A stretch of 64,000 nucleotides of DNA from Acanthaster planci (lineage: Eukaryota; Echinodermata; Asteroidea; Valvatida; Acanthasteridae), in assembly GCF_001949145.1 (NCBI RefSeq), contig NW_019091441.1, positions 632,057 through 696,056 of the forward strand. The letters run 5' to 3'. A program made the translations under genes and the position numbers. Below are positions 1-9,700 of the stretch, piece by piece. The notes below the pieces were generated by a model. It had not been told where the DNA came from. It did not search any database and saw only the letters and a program-made list of their open reading frames with translations. Each line of letters opens with the position of its first letter. The stretch's first letter is position 1.

Positions 1-359
1 AAGTGTTTATAAAATCAGCAAAAAAGGAACTTGCGGAAGCCCATTTTTGGACATTTTTTTATCATAAATGGGAAAACTGTTTGATTAGTTAATGAATGTT
101 AAGTTTGGAAGATGGACTTGCCACCTGTTGTATAAAGGCTATAATTGGGGAAAGGAGGATTTCTCTTCAATACCTCTTAAATGTAACCTACACATACTTG
201 TACTTCCTTCACATCCTAAAGCTTACTAGTGCATGTACATGTAGAGCTGTAGGGAAGCTCCAACATTTGGGTTCAGGTTTGGTTCAGCTTTTATTGGTTT
301 AGACACAGTTCATGTAAATGCAGTTACTGGCAGAGCACATATTATGAAGGCATGGGATG
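1..359. other. No gene seen; AT-rich flank of the retrotransposon
   Basis: This AT-rich stretch has no convincing coding frame. It holds a few ACATGT words near 230-245. The start of the retrotransposon to its right cannot be placed exactly, because no terminal repeat was recognised, so part of this stretch could be its leader. Confidence 0.4.
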
Positions 360-800
360 ACTACGGTGAGACACAATAGTCTGGGCGTGCCGACGGCGAG
401 AACAAGATGACAAGCACATACGCAAAGCACAAGACCAAGCCTCCTCTAAGAAGAGACAAGAGGAGATACAATGGAATGAAGGTGTCAAAAGATTGCTTGC
501 TACCACATCAAAGCAAGATGATCTACCCTCCCCTAGCTCTGAAGTTGATCTTTTTCGTGGCTGTCTCTCAGCAACTAGATGCGCACCTGTGCTTCAACGC
601 TGTCAACTGCCAGGTCAGCCATGGCGAAAAAGTGCAAAGCCAACCAATCACTGTTTTGCATGCAGTAGCTAGACCAGGCCACTGGCGCAAGAACTGCACC
701 ACAGCCTTCTCTGCCTCTCCAAAGACAACCGGTCAATAGTCTGCAGTCATCCATCGAGGTACATGTATCAAGACATACTGAGGACATGCAAGACCAAGAC
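360..800 (+). pseudogene. Gag-like ORF1 remnant with decayed zinc knuckle
   Basis: Broken frames here encode a basic, lysine/arginine-rich segment followed near 650-700 by residues ARPGHWRKNC. This fits the second half of a retroelement CCHC zinc knuckle (C-x2-C-x3-GH-x4-C). The GH and last Cys remain, while the first two Cys are lost in this frame. In intact elements the protein would bind element RNA. Its place just upstream of the reverse transcriptase supports the call, but similarity outside the knuckle is weak. Confidence 0.45.
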
Positions 801-859
801 GGGTTTACCAATGATAATGGGTATGAACTCAGCTTAAAAGTGATTATTTTGAGTATGAG

Positions 860-1530
860 CCAGGTCTAGCCCAACCACTTGTCAAAGGTAGATTAAGACG
901 GGCCTATTCATTTTGGAAATCCATTAATGCTTGTCCTTCTGTTTTGGATATCATTTTAACTCAAATAAAGGGGTATAAACTCCCCCACATAGAAGTGCCT
1001 CCACCTTGGTTCATGTGGAATAACATATCAGCACTCGATAACACCAGTTTTGTTCGAGAAGCTGTTGCTGAGTTGTTAACCAAAGGAATTATTTTTGAGT
1101 GCAGTAATCAACCCAATATTGTTAATCCCTGATCGGTTTCCCGTAAATAGTTCTGGCAAGAAGTGTTTGATATTGGATCTTAGATACGTCAAATTCCTTT
1201 GGAATGAAAAAGTTAAATTCGAAGATTGGAACATGACATTGCATATTTTCAAAAAGGTGATTTCATGTTCTCCTTTTACCTTAAATGTAGGTACCATCAC
1301 ATTAACATTTTTACTGAACATATAAAATTCTTGAGTTTTTCTTGAAAAATGGGTATTGTTCAGTTAAATTCTTCTCATTTACAGCATTACCTTTTGGGCT
1401 CTCTACTGCCCAAATGCGTTTACTAAATGTTTGAGACCTCTCATACAGCACTGGAGAGAGAAGGGAATCTTCATTGTTGTGTTTCTCGATAACGAATAGG
1501 GTAAACAAAGAACCGCTGAGTTGTGTGCCA
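860..1530 (+). pseudogene. DIRS/Ngaro-type reverse transcriptase remnant
   Basis: The encoded blocks are typical of DIRS/Ngaro reverse transcriptase. There is an N-terminal stretch with VKGRLRRAYSFWKSI, then LLTKGIIFE and the strand motif CLILDLRYV followed by WNEKVKFEDWN. A FGLSTA-type segment follows near 1395. The polymerase motif reads VVFLDN near 1478, where the family has FLDD, so the second catalytic aspartate is Asn, and a stop codon follows closely. Several frameshifts separate the blocks. The protein would copy element RNA into DNA; this copy cannot. Confidence 0.7.
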
Positions 1531-2760
1531 TTGCAGCTGAGTCAAATGGGACCTATTAGAAGCAGGTTTGGTTCCAAATGTAGATAAATCCCACTGGACT
1601 CATACCCAATCGGTGGATTGGCTAGGACTAACTTGGAATGGAGAGCAGGGATGGGTTAATTTAAAATCTCTTCTAAAAGAATCCAAAATCTGCAGCTGTA
1701 TATTTCAGATACCTTAAATAATCTTCCGAAGGTTTTGGCTAGAAGTCTGGCAAAATTGACAGGAAAAATCATTTCACTAGGACAAGTATTTGGTTGTATA
1801 AGTCAGCTCAAAACTAGATTCCTCAATATGGAAATAAACAGGAGAATTTATTGGGACAAGATAGACATCAACAGCGATAAAAAGCTCATAGAAGAGATTT
1901 TTTTCTAGAAATCGCCGTTGGAATGTAACAAAAACAGGCCTATTGGTCAATATTCACTCCCACAGGTACTGATATACACCGATGCATCTTGCTGTGGTGG
2001 TTTACAATTACACGCCAATTGGTAGCAGAGGAAAGGGTTGAGAGCTCCACTTGGAGAAGGCTAAAGGCAGTGAGCCAATCTTTGTGAGCTTTCGCCCCTC
2101 AGATTGCAGGTAAAACAGTCAAGTTTTACACAGATAATAAAGGTGTTGTTTCAATCATAGTGAAGGGTAGCATGGTGCCTGAGTTGCAAGTTTGGAGACA
2201 TTTGAAAATTGTCGGCAGCATTCTATCTCCTTCCACATTCAGTGGATTCCGAGGCTCAATAACTGTAGAGCAGATGACCTGAGTCGTTTGCTTGATTTTG
2301 ATGATTGGGGAGTATCAAAAACATTTTTGAGTTCCTTTTGATAACATCTGTGGTCCCCATCACGTGGTCTGGTTTGCAGATGGACATAATGCCAAGTTGC
2401 CTGTATTTAACTCCAAATACTTTTGTCCAAACACAAGTGGCGTTGATGCCTTTGCTTTTAATTAGAGTTCTGTCAATAACTGGTTAGTTCCTCCTATCTG
2501 CTTAATAGGAAATGTTTTGAGCCATCTCAAAGCTTGTAAGGCACTTGGAACATTAGTTATCCCAGTTTGGCCTTCTTCTCCATTTTGGCCCGTTTTTTCA
2601 GAACACAGCTCATTTCGCACTCTAGTGTTAGATTCAATGAAATTTTCTGATTCCCAGAGTATTTTCATGCAAGGTCGCTGTCATAATTCTGCTTTTGGCA
2701 CACATGAATTCATAAGTTTTGTTATGTGCATCAGATTAACAGGAGCTCATTAAAACTGAT
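1531..2760 (+). pseudogene. Connection and RNase H domain remnant of the DIRS-like element
   Basis: This continues the RT polyprotein in broken frames. Near 1590-1640 is SHWTHTQSVDWLGLTW, the usual connection segment. Near 1975 is IYTDASCCGG, the first acidic RNase H motif. Near 2125 is KFYTDNKGVVSI, and near 2225-2310 are QWIPRLNNCRADDLSR and DFDDWGVS, both hallmarks of this group's RNase H end. The C-terminal tail is readable to about 2750 (LKACKALGTLVIPVWPSSPF). RNase H would remove the RNA template during replication. Multiple stops show it is inactive. Confidence 0.7.
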
Positions 2761-2956
2761 TCCTACCCCTTACTTTACTTATCAGTATAATTTTCCACAT
2801 TGGAGTGGAACCCACCCACTTGGCCTTTGGTATCCTTCATAGTGAATGATTGTTTTATTTCAACATTCAAATGTCTGTTATGTACTTGTGCCATGTGGCA
2901 TATTTTGACATGATCTCTTGTGCACATAGCACATCCCCCTCCGCTACATGGCACTG

Positions 2957-3485
2957 TTCTGACCGCAGCATGGCACAAGTCTGACTGCCGTATGACAAAG
3001 GTCTGACTGCCGTATGACAAAGGCCTGACTGCCGTACGACAAAGGTCTGACTGCCGTACGACAGAGGACTAACTGCCGTATGACAAAGGTCTAACTGCCG
3101 TATGACAAAGGTCTGACTGCCGTATGACAAAGGTCTGACTGCCGTACGACAGAGGACTAACTGCCGTATGACAAAGGTCTGACTGCCGTATGACAAAGGT
3201 CTGACTGCCGTACGACAAAGGTCTGACTGCCGTACGACAGAGGACTAACTGCCGTATGACAAAGGTCTGACTGCCATATGACAAAGGTCTGACTGCCGTA
3301 CGACAAAGGTCTGACTGCCGTATGACAAAGGTCTGACTGCCCTATGACAAAGGTCTGACTGCCGTACGACCAAGGTCTGACTGCCGTACGACAGAGGACT
3401 AACTGCCGTATGACAGAGGACTAACTGCCGTATGACAAAGGTCTGATTGCCACATGACAAAGGTCTGACTGCCGTATGACAAAGG
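2957..3485. repeat. 22-bp minisatellite, about 24 units
   Basis: Tandem units of 22 bp start GTCTGACTGCCG and end TATGACAAAG. The first unit (2957-2978) is degenerate. A variant containing GACAGAGGACTAA begins at 3060, 3148, 3236, 3390 and 3412. The first three are spaced exactly 88 bp, a four-unit higher-order period, and the next gap is 154 bp (seven units). Because 22 is not a multiple of three and the units lack stops on the minus strand, all minus frames read through as a 22-residue peptide repeat. This is probably a by-product and not evidence of a gene. The array sits between the RNase H and recombinase blocks of the retrotransposon. Confidence 0.95.
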
Positions 3486-3670
3486 TTAGATATACAAAAG
3501 AAGTACATGTAACCTTGTGGTACCAGATTACAGGTAGCACGCAGTGTATAAAAATATTCCTTTTCACTTTGCATTAGATGATTAGAAGTTACTTCTTTCT
3601 AGTTTGTATACATTCTATAATGTATGTATGTTTTACAGATTGTCGTTGGAAGATAAAGCTTAAATGATAA
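3486..3670. other. Spacer between minisatellite and recombinase remnant
   Basis: About 185 bp of AT-rich sequence without a recognised feature, between the end of the 22-bp array and the first recombinase similarity. Confidence 0.4.
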
Positions 3671-3893
3671 AGCTTTGAGTGACGTCTTATCAGCTTCCAG
3701 GGCTCCCAACACAGTTCTTATATACAACAGAGCCTTTGCATTCTGGCAGAACTGGTGTGATGCACATTCATGCTTTTGTATCTTCCAGCTTCAAAAATTC
3801 CATCAGTCGGTTTCTTATTCAGTTATATCAATCAGACGCGGCCTTTTCTAGAATAGAAACTGTTTTTTATGCCAAAAAAATGGAAATATGATT
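3671..3893 (+). pseudogene. Tyrosine recombinase, N-terminal part (interrupted)
   Basis: One plus frame reads LSDVLSASRAPNTVLIYNRA followed by FAFWQNWCDAH. This matches the SAM-like DNA-binding N-terminus of DIRS/Ngaro tyrosine recombinases (typically SKAPNTVxxYxxAFxxWxxW). A frame change follows near 3770. The reading is cut at 3893 by an inserted element and resumes at about 6152. An intact enzyme would integrate circular element DNA without making a target duplication. Confidence 0.65.
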
Positions 3894-4306
3894 CTGGGTT
3901 CGAAATTCACGATGGCCCTTTTACTTGCCGTGATGCCCCTCGGAAAATTGCATTGTCCACGGCCACTTTTGCTGTGCCCTATGCACACTTTGGCCGTTGT
4001 GCCCTTTCCAGTGAGTTGTCAAAATAATTAACAATAAATTCAGCCCAGCGCTAGCGCTCGCCGGCCGCAACAGTCGGCGAGACCATACCACGAGCGATCG
4101 GGCTTGCACAGCCTGCATGGTATATGGCCACATTGCCTTCACTCACGCAAATGCGTATTCACAAAATTTCTCAAGCAGCGAGCTGTTACTATAGATATGC
4201 GTACCCCATGCGTTACAGGCCAAGCCACGTGTGCGCTACATGGACTGTCCAGAGGGGGTAGTGTTGACTGTTCGACTTCTTGTAGCAATGAACATCACGC
4301 ATGTTA

Positions 4307-4528
4307 GCAAGCACAGACCTGCACCCCTTACGGATTGCTAAGCGCGGTGTCCCATAATGCATTGCTGCATATACCGCTATTGCACACTTTCACATTGATC
4401 CGCTGCACGTGCGCAAGCACAAAACCGTACCCTTACGGATACGTGTAGCTAATCGGAGTGTCCCATAATGCACTGTTGCATATACATGTACATGTACCAC
4501 CAGTGCACTCCGCATTGATCCGCGTCAC
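4307..4528. repeat. Tandem duplication (~106-116 bp units) with ACATGT expansion in one copy
   Basis: Copy one (4307-4412) and copy two (4413-4528) both begin GCAAGCACA. They share CCCTTACGGAT, GTGTCCCATAATGCA, and CATTGATCCGC near the end. Copy two has an additional TACATGTACATGTA tract where copy one has a short non-repetitive segment, so the word array grew or was inserted after the duplication. Confidence 0.8.
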
Positions 4529-4917
4529 ATATAGTACGTGCTTCAAGGGACGCAGACCAGCCACGTGGAATCGAAGTTCTCCTATCGCTACTGGCCCGCT
4601 GTCAGTTTGTACGACATGCGACAATGCCTTGGGAAGAACGTGTTTGAAACGTTCCTTTCAAAAGGAACTCTGCAACTTGGCTACAAAATGCAAGAAATTG
4701 GATTTTTTTATGCAAGGGTAAGTGGTGGTGTCACCGAGTGTAGCTCCGAGATCGGTAATGTTGACGGCACCGTGATTTCCCGAAATCTGTGCCGGGTGAA
4801 GATGCGGCCACGGCGGCAATGCAGGCTCCAAATATATCTCCCGCCCCACATTGCTGGCAACAAACAAAAGTAAAGGGTAAACGAGAGGTTAGCTGTCTGT
4901 TTGCCAACAGAACAGAG

Positions 4918-5666
4918 GGCTTTTTCGCATTGTTTTGAAATTTTGAACAATTTGTGTATACTGGAAAAGTAAAGGCAAAAAATAGTCAGTGAATATAATT
5001 TAAAACAAATGTTCAACAGAGAATGTTTTATCAGTGTAACTTTGGTTTATGTGATATAGTGATGCTATGGGAAAAAATAAAGATTGAAATTTCAAAACAA
5101 TTTACATGATGACTTCATCATGACGTCACTACTTTGGTAGAATATTTGCCTGATCATCTGCGCTTGGTGTAACTTTTAGACCGATTCAAGTCTGCTAGCT
5201 TAAGATATTGCAACTTGAAATCTATGTACAAAGTCTATGGGGAAAATTAAAGATTTAAAAATGCTTAACAAATCATATGATGACGTCATGTGACATCATC
5301 AATTTGGAAAATACTTTGCGTGTGGGTCGTCATTGGGTGTAAGTTTGATAATGATTGAGAATTGCTAAGTGACCAAAACTGTGCCTCAAAAACGTGTACA
5401 AAGTGAATATGCCGAAAAAAAATCGAAAAATCAATAAAAAATCACTTGATGGCGTCATCATGACGTCATACTTCTATGCATAAGTTCCTTCATTGGTGTA
5501 AGTTTAATGACATTCGGAAGTTGTTTAGGCACTAAAGTGGTGGCCAGAAAAAACGTGCACAAATTAAATGGCCTTTTGGGGAGAAGAAGAAGAGGAAGAA
5601 AAGGAAGAAAAAGAAAAAAAAATTAGAACAAAAAGAATGCCTTTTTCGCACAGTTGCGAAAAAGCC
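4918..5666. repeat. Internal segment bounded by inverted GGCTTTTTCGCA
   Basis: GGCTTTTTCGCA at 4918-4929 is the exact inverse of TGCGAAAAAGCC at 5655-5666. The right copy also forms a local hairpin with CTTTTTCGCA at 5641-5650 (4-nt loop). A polypurine tract (about 5577-5625) lies just inside the right boundary. The segment may be a smaller element nested in the 3894-6145 element. Confidence 0.55.
5041..5530. repeat. Three ~160-180 bp repeats, each with a full CRE (TGACGTCA)
   Basis: TGACGTCA occurs at 5121-5128, 5281-5288 and 5461-5468. Each is preceded by an A-rich segment following TATGG or TATGCCG, and followed by a TTTGG/TTGGTGTAAGTTT-type segment. The units are diverged but clearly homologous. 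TGACGTCA is the consensus binding site for CREB/ATF bZIP proteins. Activity here is not shown. Confidence 0.7.
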
Positions 5667-6151
5667 AAAAAAAAGTAAAAGGGCAGCAGAACTTGATAAC
5701 CCTTAACCCTTATTGCTCATGTTTTCATGTCAGGGTGGGAAGCATAAGGGGATGGCAGGGTTCTTAGATACAGTGTAGATTATTCAGCTGGTAACTTGAA
5801 AGTCTAAAAGTCAACAAAAGGGATGTGCACACATTTTTAAGTGTTATGAAAAATTTTTAATTAATTTGACGATCATTTATGTGCAACTCATGCCCTGTTC
5901 ATGCCCTGTTCATAGAGTATAACAATTCCTGGAGTTAGGTTTCGGTCAACTTTTTTCCACAATAAAGCAAAAGAATGCACTTTAGAGGTTGCACAGATTG
6001 TGTTTTGACAAATTTGCCTTTGGGCCCTTATCAATTTTCGACAATGGCCTCTGTGCCCTTTTAAGTGGCCTTTATGCCCCTGGAAATTTTGACTTCTCCA
6101 AGGCCAAAATGGCCTAGGCCCCTAAAAAACGAATTTCGAACCCTGATGATT

Positions 6152-6720
6152 GTATACCAGATGTTCCAAATCTATGTGACAGTTCTTTCTTATGCACTGT
6201 TGTTCTGGGCGTCACAAGCTTCTTGCCAAACCCGTAACAAAGAAGGATCCTATTATGCCAGAAATTCTTAAAACCACTGTTGCTAAATATGGTTCTCCTA
6301 GTATTCTCTCAGATATCACACTGTGTATTACGTAAAAATTTATCCCTCCCATGTTAATATTTTTATATGCAAGAGTAAAACTGATGTATTCAGACAAGAT
6401 GTATGGATCTTCATAGGTGCTACTTATAACCCCACATGGTCCATCACCATGTTACCCCATAGGTACATACATTTCGAACTAGCTGAATTAAATGACAATA
6501 TGGACGAAGGGTTTTTTAATTTACCACTGCAATTTCTTCAGTCACATAATGTACCGAGGCATGGTCAGCTGTCGTATTCCAGGTGTTTGGAGCTGCTGAA
6601 GAATGCTCTTAGTTCAGTTGGCTTAGATCCAAAGTGCTTTGGGCTGCATGGAAGCATGGGTGCTGGCAGTCAGAGACTGCAAAGGACTCGTATAAGGAAG
6701 ATTCAGGCCGAAGTAGGTTA
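6152..6720 (+). pseudogene. Tyrosine recombinase, C-terminal part (inactive)
   Basis: Similarity to DIRS/Ngaro recombinases resumes with LLAKPVTKKDPIMPEILK and YGSPSILSD, then CKSKTDVFRQD near 6370 and LSYSRCLELLKNALSSVGLD near 6560-6620. The block that should read GLHSxRSGGA reads GLHGSMGAG. The catalytic His remains, but the Arg of the HxxR box is Met in this frame, and the reading stops before any catalytic Tyr. Frameshifts occur near 6300 and 6340. The fragment cannot be catalytic. Confidence 0.65.
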
Positions 6721-9700
6721 AAAGTGTCAACTAATTTGGGCATTTAATTATGGTCAGGCGACAGTTTTTTATAACTTTGTATTTCGTTTTGTACTACATT
6801 AACAAACAGTAAAGAAATAGACTTGTGCAAATTCATTTACGTCCTTTACTGGCCCGTTCTTTGGATTCCTTAATAGGGAGGGGACAATTGTTCTCTCCCC
6901 GATTGGCCTCAAGGTAGGTGCTCCCCAAATAAAGGTGTGTATTTAACATGTTCTTTGTTGCAGGTGCAACTTTCTTTTTTTTCCCGAATTTTCAAATGTG
7001 TTTTTCCAATTTACTTTCCAAAATTATTATTGGTCGAGTAACCAGAAGCAGAACTAGTTTTGTGGCCTTAAAAAGTGTGTTTACATGTAAATCCAGCAAG
7101 GCTGGCCAATCAATTGTTTTGGATAGAGAAATTCCACTGATGCAAATGGGCATGCATGTGTGGTGGGCCTGATTGATTTCATTACATGTACTCAACTTGG
7201 GGCCACAAATGTTCACGAGGGCTAGTGTATGTAGTGCACTTCCCCACCGGCCCAGCGGGGTACCGTACCAAGAGACTGAAGTTAATTTGACCCCTGTGAT
7301 GCCATTCAGGGAAGACACTGTTCAGTTTCACTGTTCTGGTATGCAAATTGTGAACCAAAAAGTTGCTCATTGAAAGCTTTTCTGAGAAAGAGTTACTCAT
7401 TTTTTACACAATAATAAATCACCAAAGAAAACAAAATTACACCATCAAAACTTGCAGCACTTTTTTGTGCACAAATCAATGCAACATTGAGGTTTAGTTC
7501 CCAGGATGACATCACACTTCTACTCATGGATATGGAAATTTGTGTTAGCAGAAAAACTAAAAAGGCACCAAAGAACTTGTACATGTTCAAATGGCAAAAC
7601 AATTATTTGAATTTAGGCTAACTAAAACTAACTAAAACACAAAACTACATGTACATTTTCATGGGCAAATGTAATATAAATTGCACTACAAAGACCCTGA
7701 AATGTACATTGTACATGCAGAAGGTGGCATACATATGGTAAATGTACGTTTTGTTATGTCTGATCATTTTTTAAGTTGTAAAAAGTCAACAGGATCATTT
7801 GCATTCCTGAGAATTTCTATTCCATGAGATTTTTCTAATTTTCATTTTCAATTTAATTTATTCAATCAACTATTCAATTATTCAGTGGATACTTTACTTT
7901 CTCAGAAAATAATAAAAGAAATCTGTATAATTTTTTTAGAACAAAATGTGTGATATTGTTGACCATTCTGTTAGTGTTTCCTGTCCTTTAAGTCCATTTT
8001 AAAAGATAAATTGCAATTCATAAGAAACACAAAAAAATTACAGGAGTGTTTAGGCCACACAGCTACATGTAACTCCTGGTGAATTGCACTACTGCAAGCA
8101 ATTTGTCACAGTGGTTCATTTCATAGTTGATTTAGCACTCAGTTCCAATGTATAAGTCTAAATTCCACATTAAGCAACCAAACTCATCACAATCACCGGT
8201 GAAGTGTAATGCTTATTTTCTGCCTGGTGAAAATGCTAGTTCTGCACTTCTATTTTATTAGGAAATCATCCTGTATTCATGACTGATTAGCAACGATTAT
8301 GGCGTAACGAATTCTGGCTTAAAATACTGTAGAAGCTTAAAAGAATCCACATTTCCCCGTTCCCGTCCAGTTTGTGAATTTTGTGAAGGGGCAAGGCAGG
8401 CAGTCCTTACACATGTGTAGAAAGAAACTTTACTTCCAATGGACAGCCAGTAATTTGGGGGGACTTCAGGAAAACTTGTAACTGTGTTACTTTCATCATG
8501 TGCTTCATGTTACAACATCAATTGAACTGGTGGACCAAAGTTACCTGTTGCCAATTTTCTCCCACAAAAATGATACCAAAACGCACAAGCTCTAACTTGT
8601 GTTGGGGAATGACAAATTTTATCACTTCACTTTGATGGATTGCTTCCAACAGCATACATGTATGTTTCCAATGTGTGATTGTCCAGAAAGAAGCATTCCA
8701 GAACAGTGTACAAATGAAAGGTTTTCACACAGACATGTTTTTCTTATACATGTAGATGTATAAAGTATTTGCTGGTCCTGTCTATTGTTTGCATCAAGTT
8801 TGGGCTAGTAATGTGCAAGAGCACCAAATGACGCAACAATGCTAGACCGTCAGGAAGAACAAGAATGAATGCCACCACTGAGGATCGACAAGTCTTCTAC
8901 TGAAGTTGGAATTTTCTGCATTTATAAGACTAGCAATGGATTTACATATATGCACACAAACAGGACCTTCAAATGTGCATTTTTCTTGGTCTCACATAAT
9001 AACAATGAAAACAGATCTGACTGGGGAATAATGCATAACAAGTACAGATACAAAATGCCAACCATGAAGGTGAAAAGTGGTCTCTTCCCGAGTATCCAGA
9101 CGAACACAGTCAGCGAGCCACAATGTTTGAAAATCCCCACCCTAATTTATTTGAATCCTCTAAAGGGGAAAACCACTGACACTATGCACATGTATATTCA
9201 CTGCAAAAACAGGCACACTATTCTGTTGATCAGGGCATCTGCAGGTATTAGTTTACCGGTATTTGTGTCTCATGCATGTCCTTCAACACAGGAAAGAACC
9301 TTTATTTGACCATGCATAAAATCCATTACCCTTTAATGGCCGTTTAAGTGTTTGTATTTGATCAGACATTGTATGCACATGTATAATACACTCTCATTGT
9401 GAAAAAGCAGCCACAGAATGAGGAAATTATCTCTTCCATTGATTATTCCTGAAATTAGGCCAGCGCTATAAGCCAAACACTGAGGCATTAACCCACATAC
9501 ATCGGCAAGTCACTCGGAGCTCATCTCAAGGAAATCATGCAAGAATGTGGCCAGGCATGAGCATGACATTTGCCGACATTCTTTGGGCATTGGCGCCGGG
9601 CCGGTAATTTCACCGTCTGATGGGGCGCACCTGGAAAACATGCACAACAGTCACAGTCTACTGGTTGGTCACTGTGCACCAAAGGTGATGGGATGTTTTC

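Larger units (their letters stand above)
3894..6145. mobile_element. 2.25-kb inverted-repeat (hAT-like) element inserted in the recombinase
   Basis: The left end reads CTGGGTTCGAAATTC and the right end GAATTTCGAACCCTG, a 15-bp terminal inverted repeat with one mismatch, of the CAGGG type seen in hAT transposons. Subterminal regions also mirror each other, with GGCCC, GCCCCT and GCCCTTTT words repeated in inverse order at 3914-4010 and 6010-6120. The hexamer ATGATT directly flanks both ends (3888-3893 and 6146-6151). hAT elements usually make 8-bp duplications, and here only 6 bp match. No transposase was recognised, so it looks non-autonomous. It is younger than the retrotransposon it splits. 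Confidence 0.75.
360..6720 (+). mobile_element. Degenerate DIRS/Ngaro-like tyrosine-recombinase retrotransposon
   Basis: Blocks on the plus strand occur in the order of a DIRS/Ngaro-group retrotransposon: a Gag-like ORF with a zinc-knuckle remnant, a DIRS-type reverse transcriptase, an RNase H region, then a tyrosine recombinase in place of a DDE integrase. Every block carries stops and frameshifts, so the copy is dead. A 22-bp minisatellite lies between the RNase H and recombinase blocks. The recombinase is split at 3894-6145 by a later inverted-repeat insertion. The outer ends, which in this class are split direct or inverted repeats, were not identified, so the limits are those of visible coding similarity. 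Order and motifs are seen directly; the class assignment comes from knowledge of the family. Confidence 0.75.

Noticed and set aside
2957-3485. CRISPR-like array
   Set aside because: The 22-bp units are contiguous without unique spacers, and the genome is eukaryotic, so it is a minisatellite.
2775-3574. Several 70-110 codon minus-strand frames with SYGSQTFVIRQ repeats
   Set aside because: These are translations of the 22-bp minisatellite, which happens to lack minus-strand stops in every frame. There is no independent coding evidence.
8869-9309. 146-codon plus-strand frame
   Set aside because: No family recognised; the surroundings are intronic and repeat-rich; no supporting splice or promoter signals.
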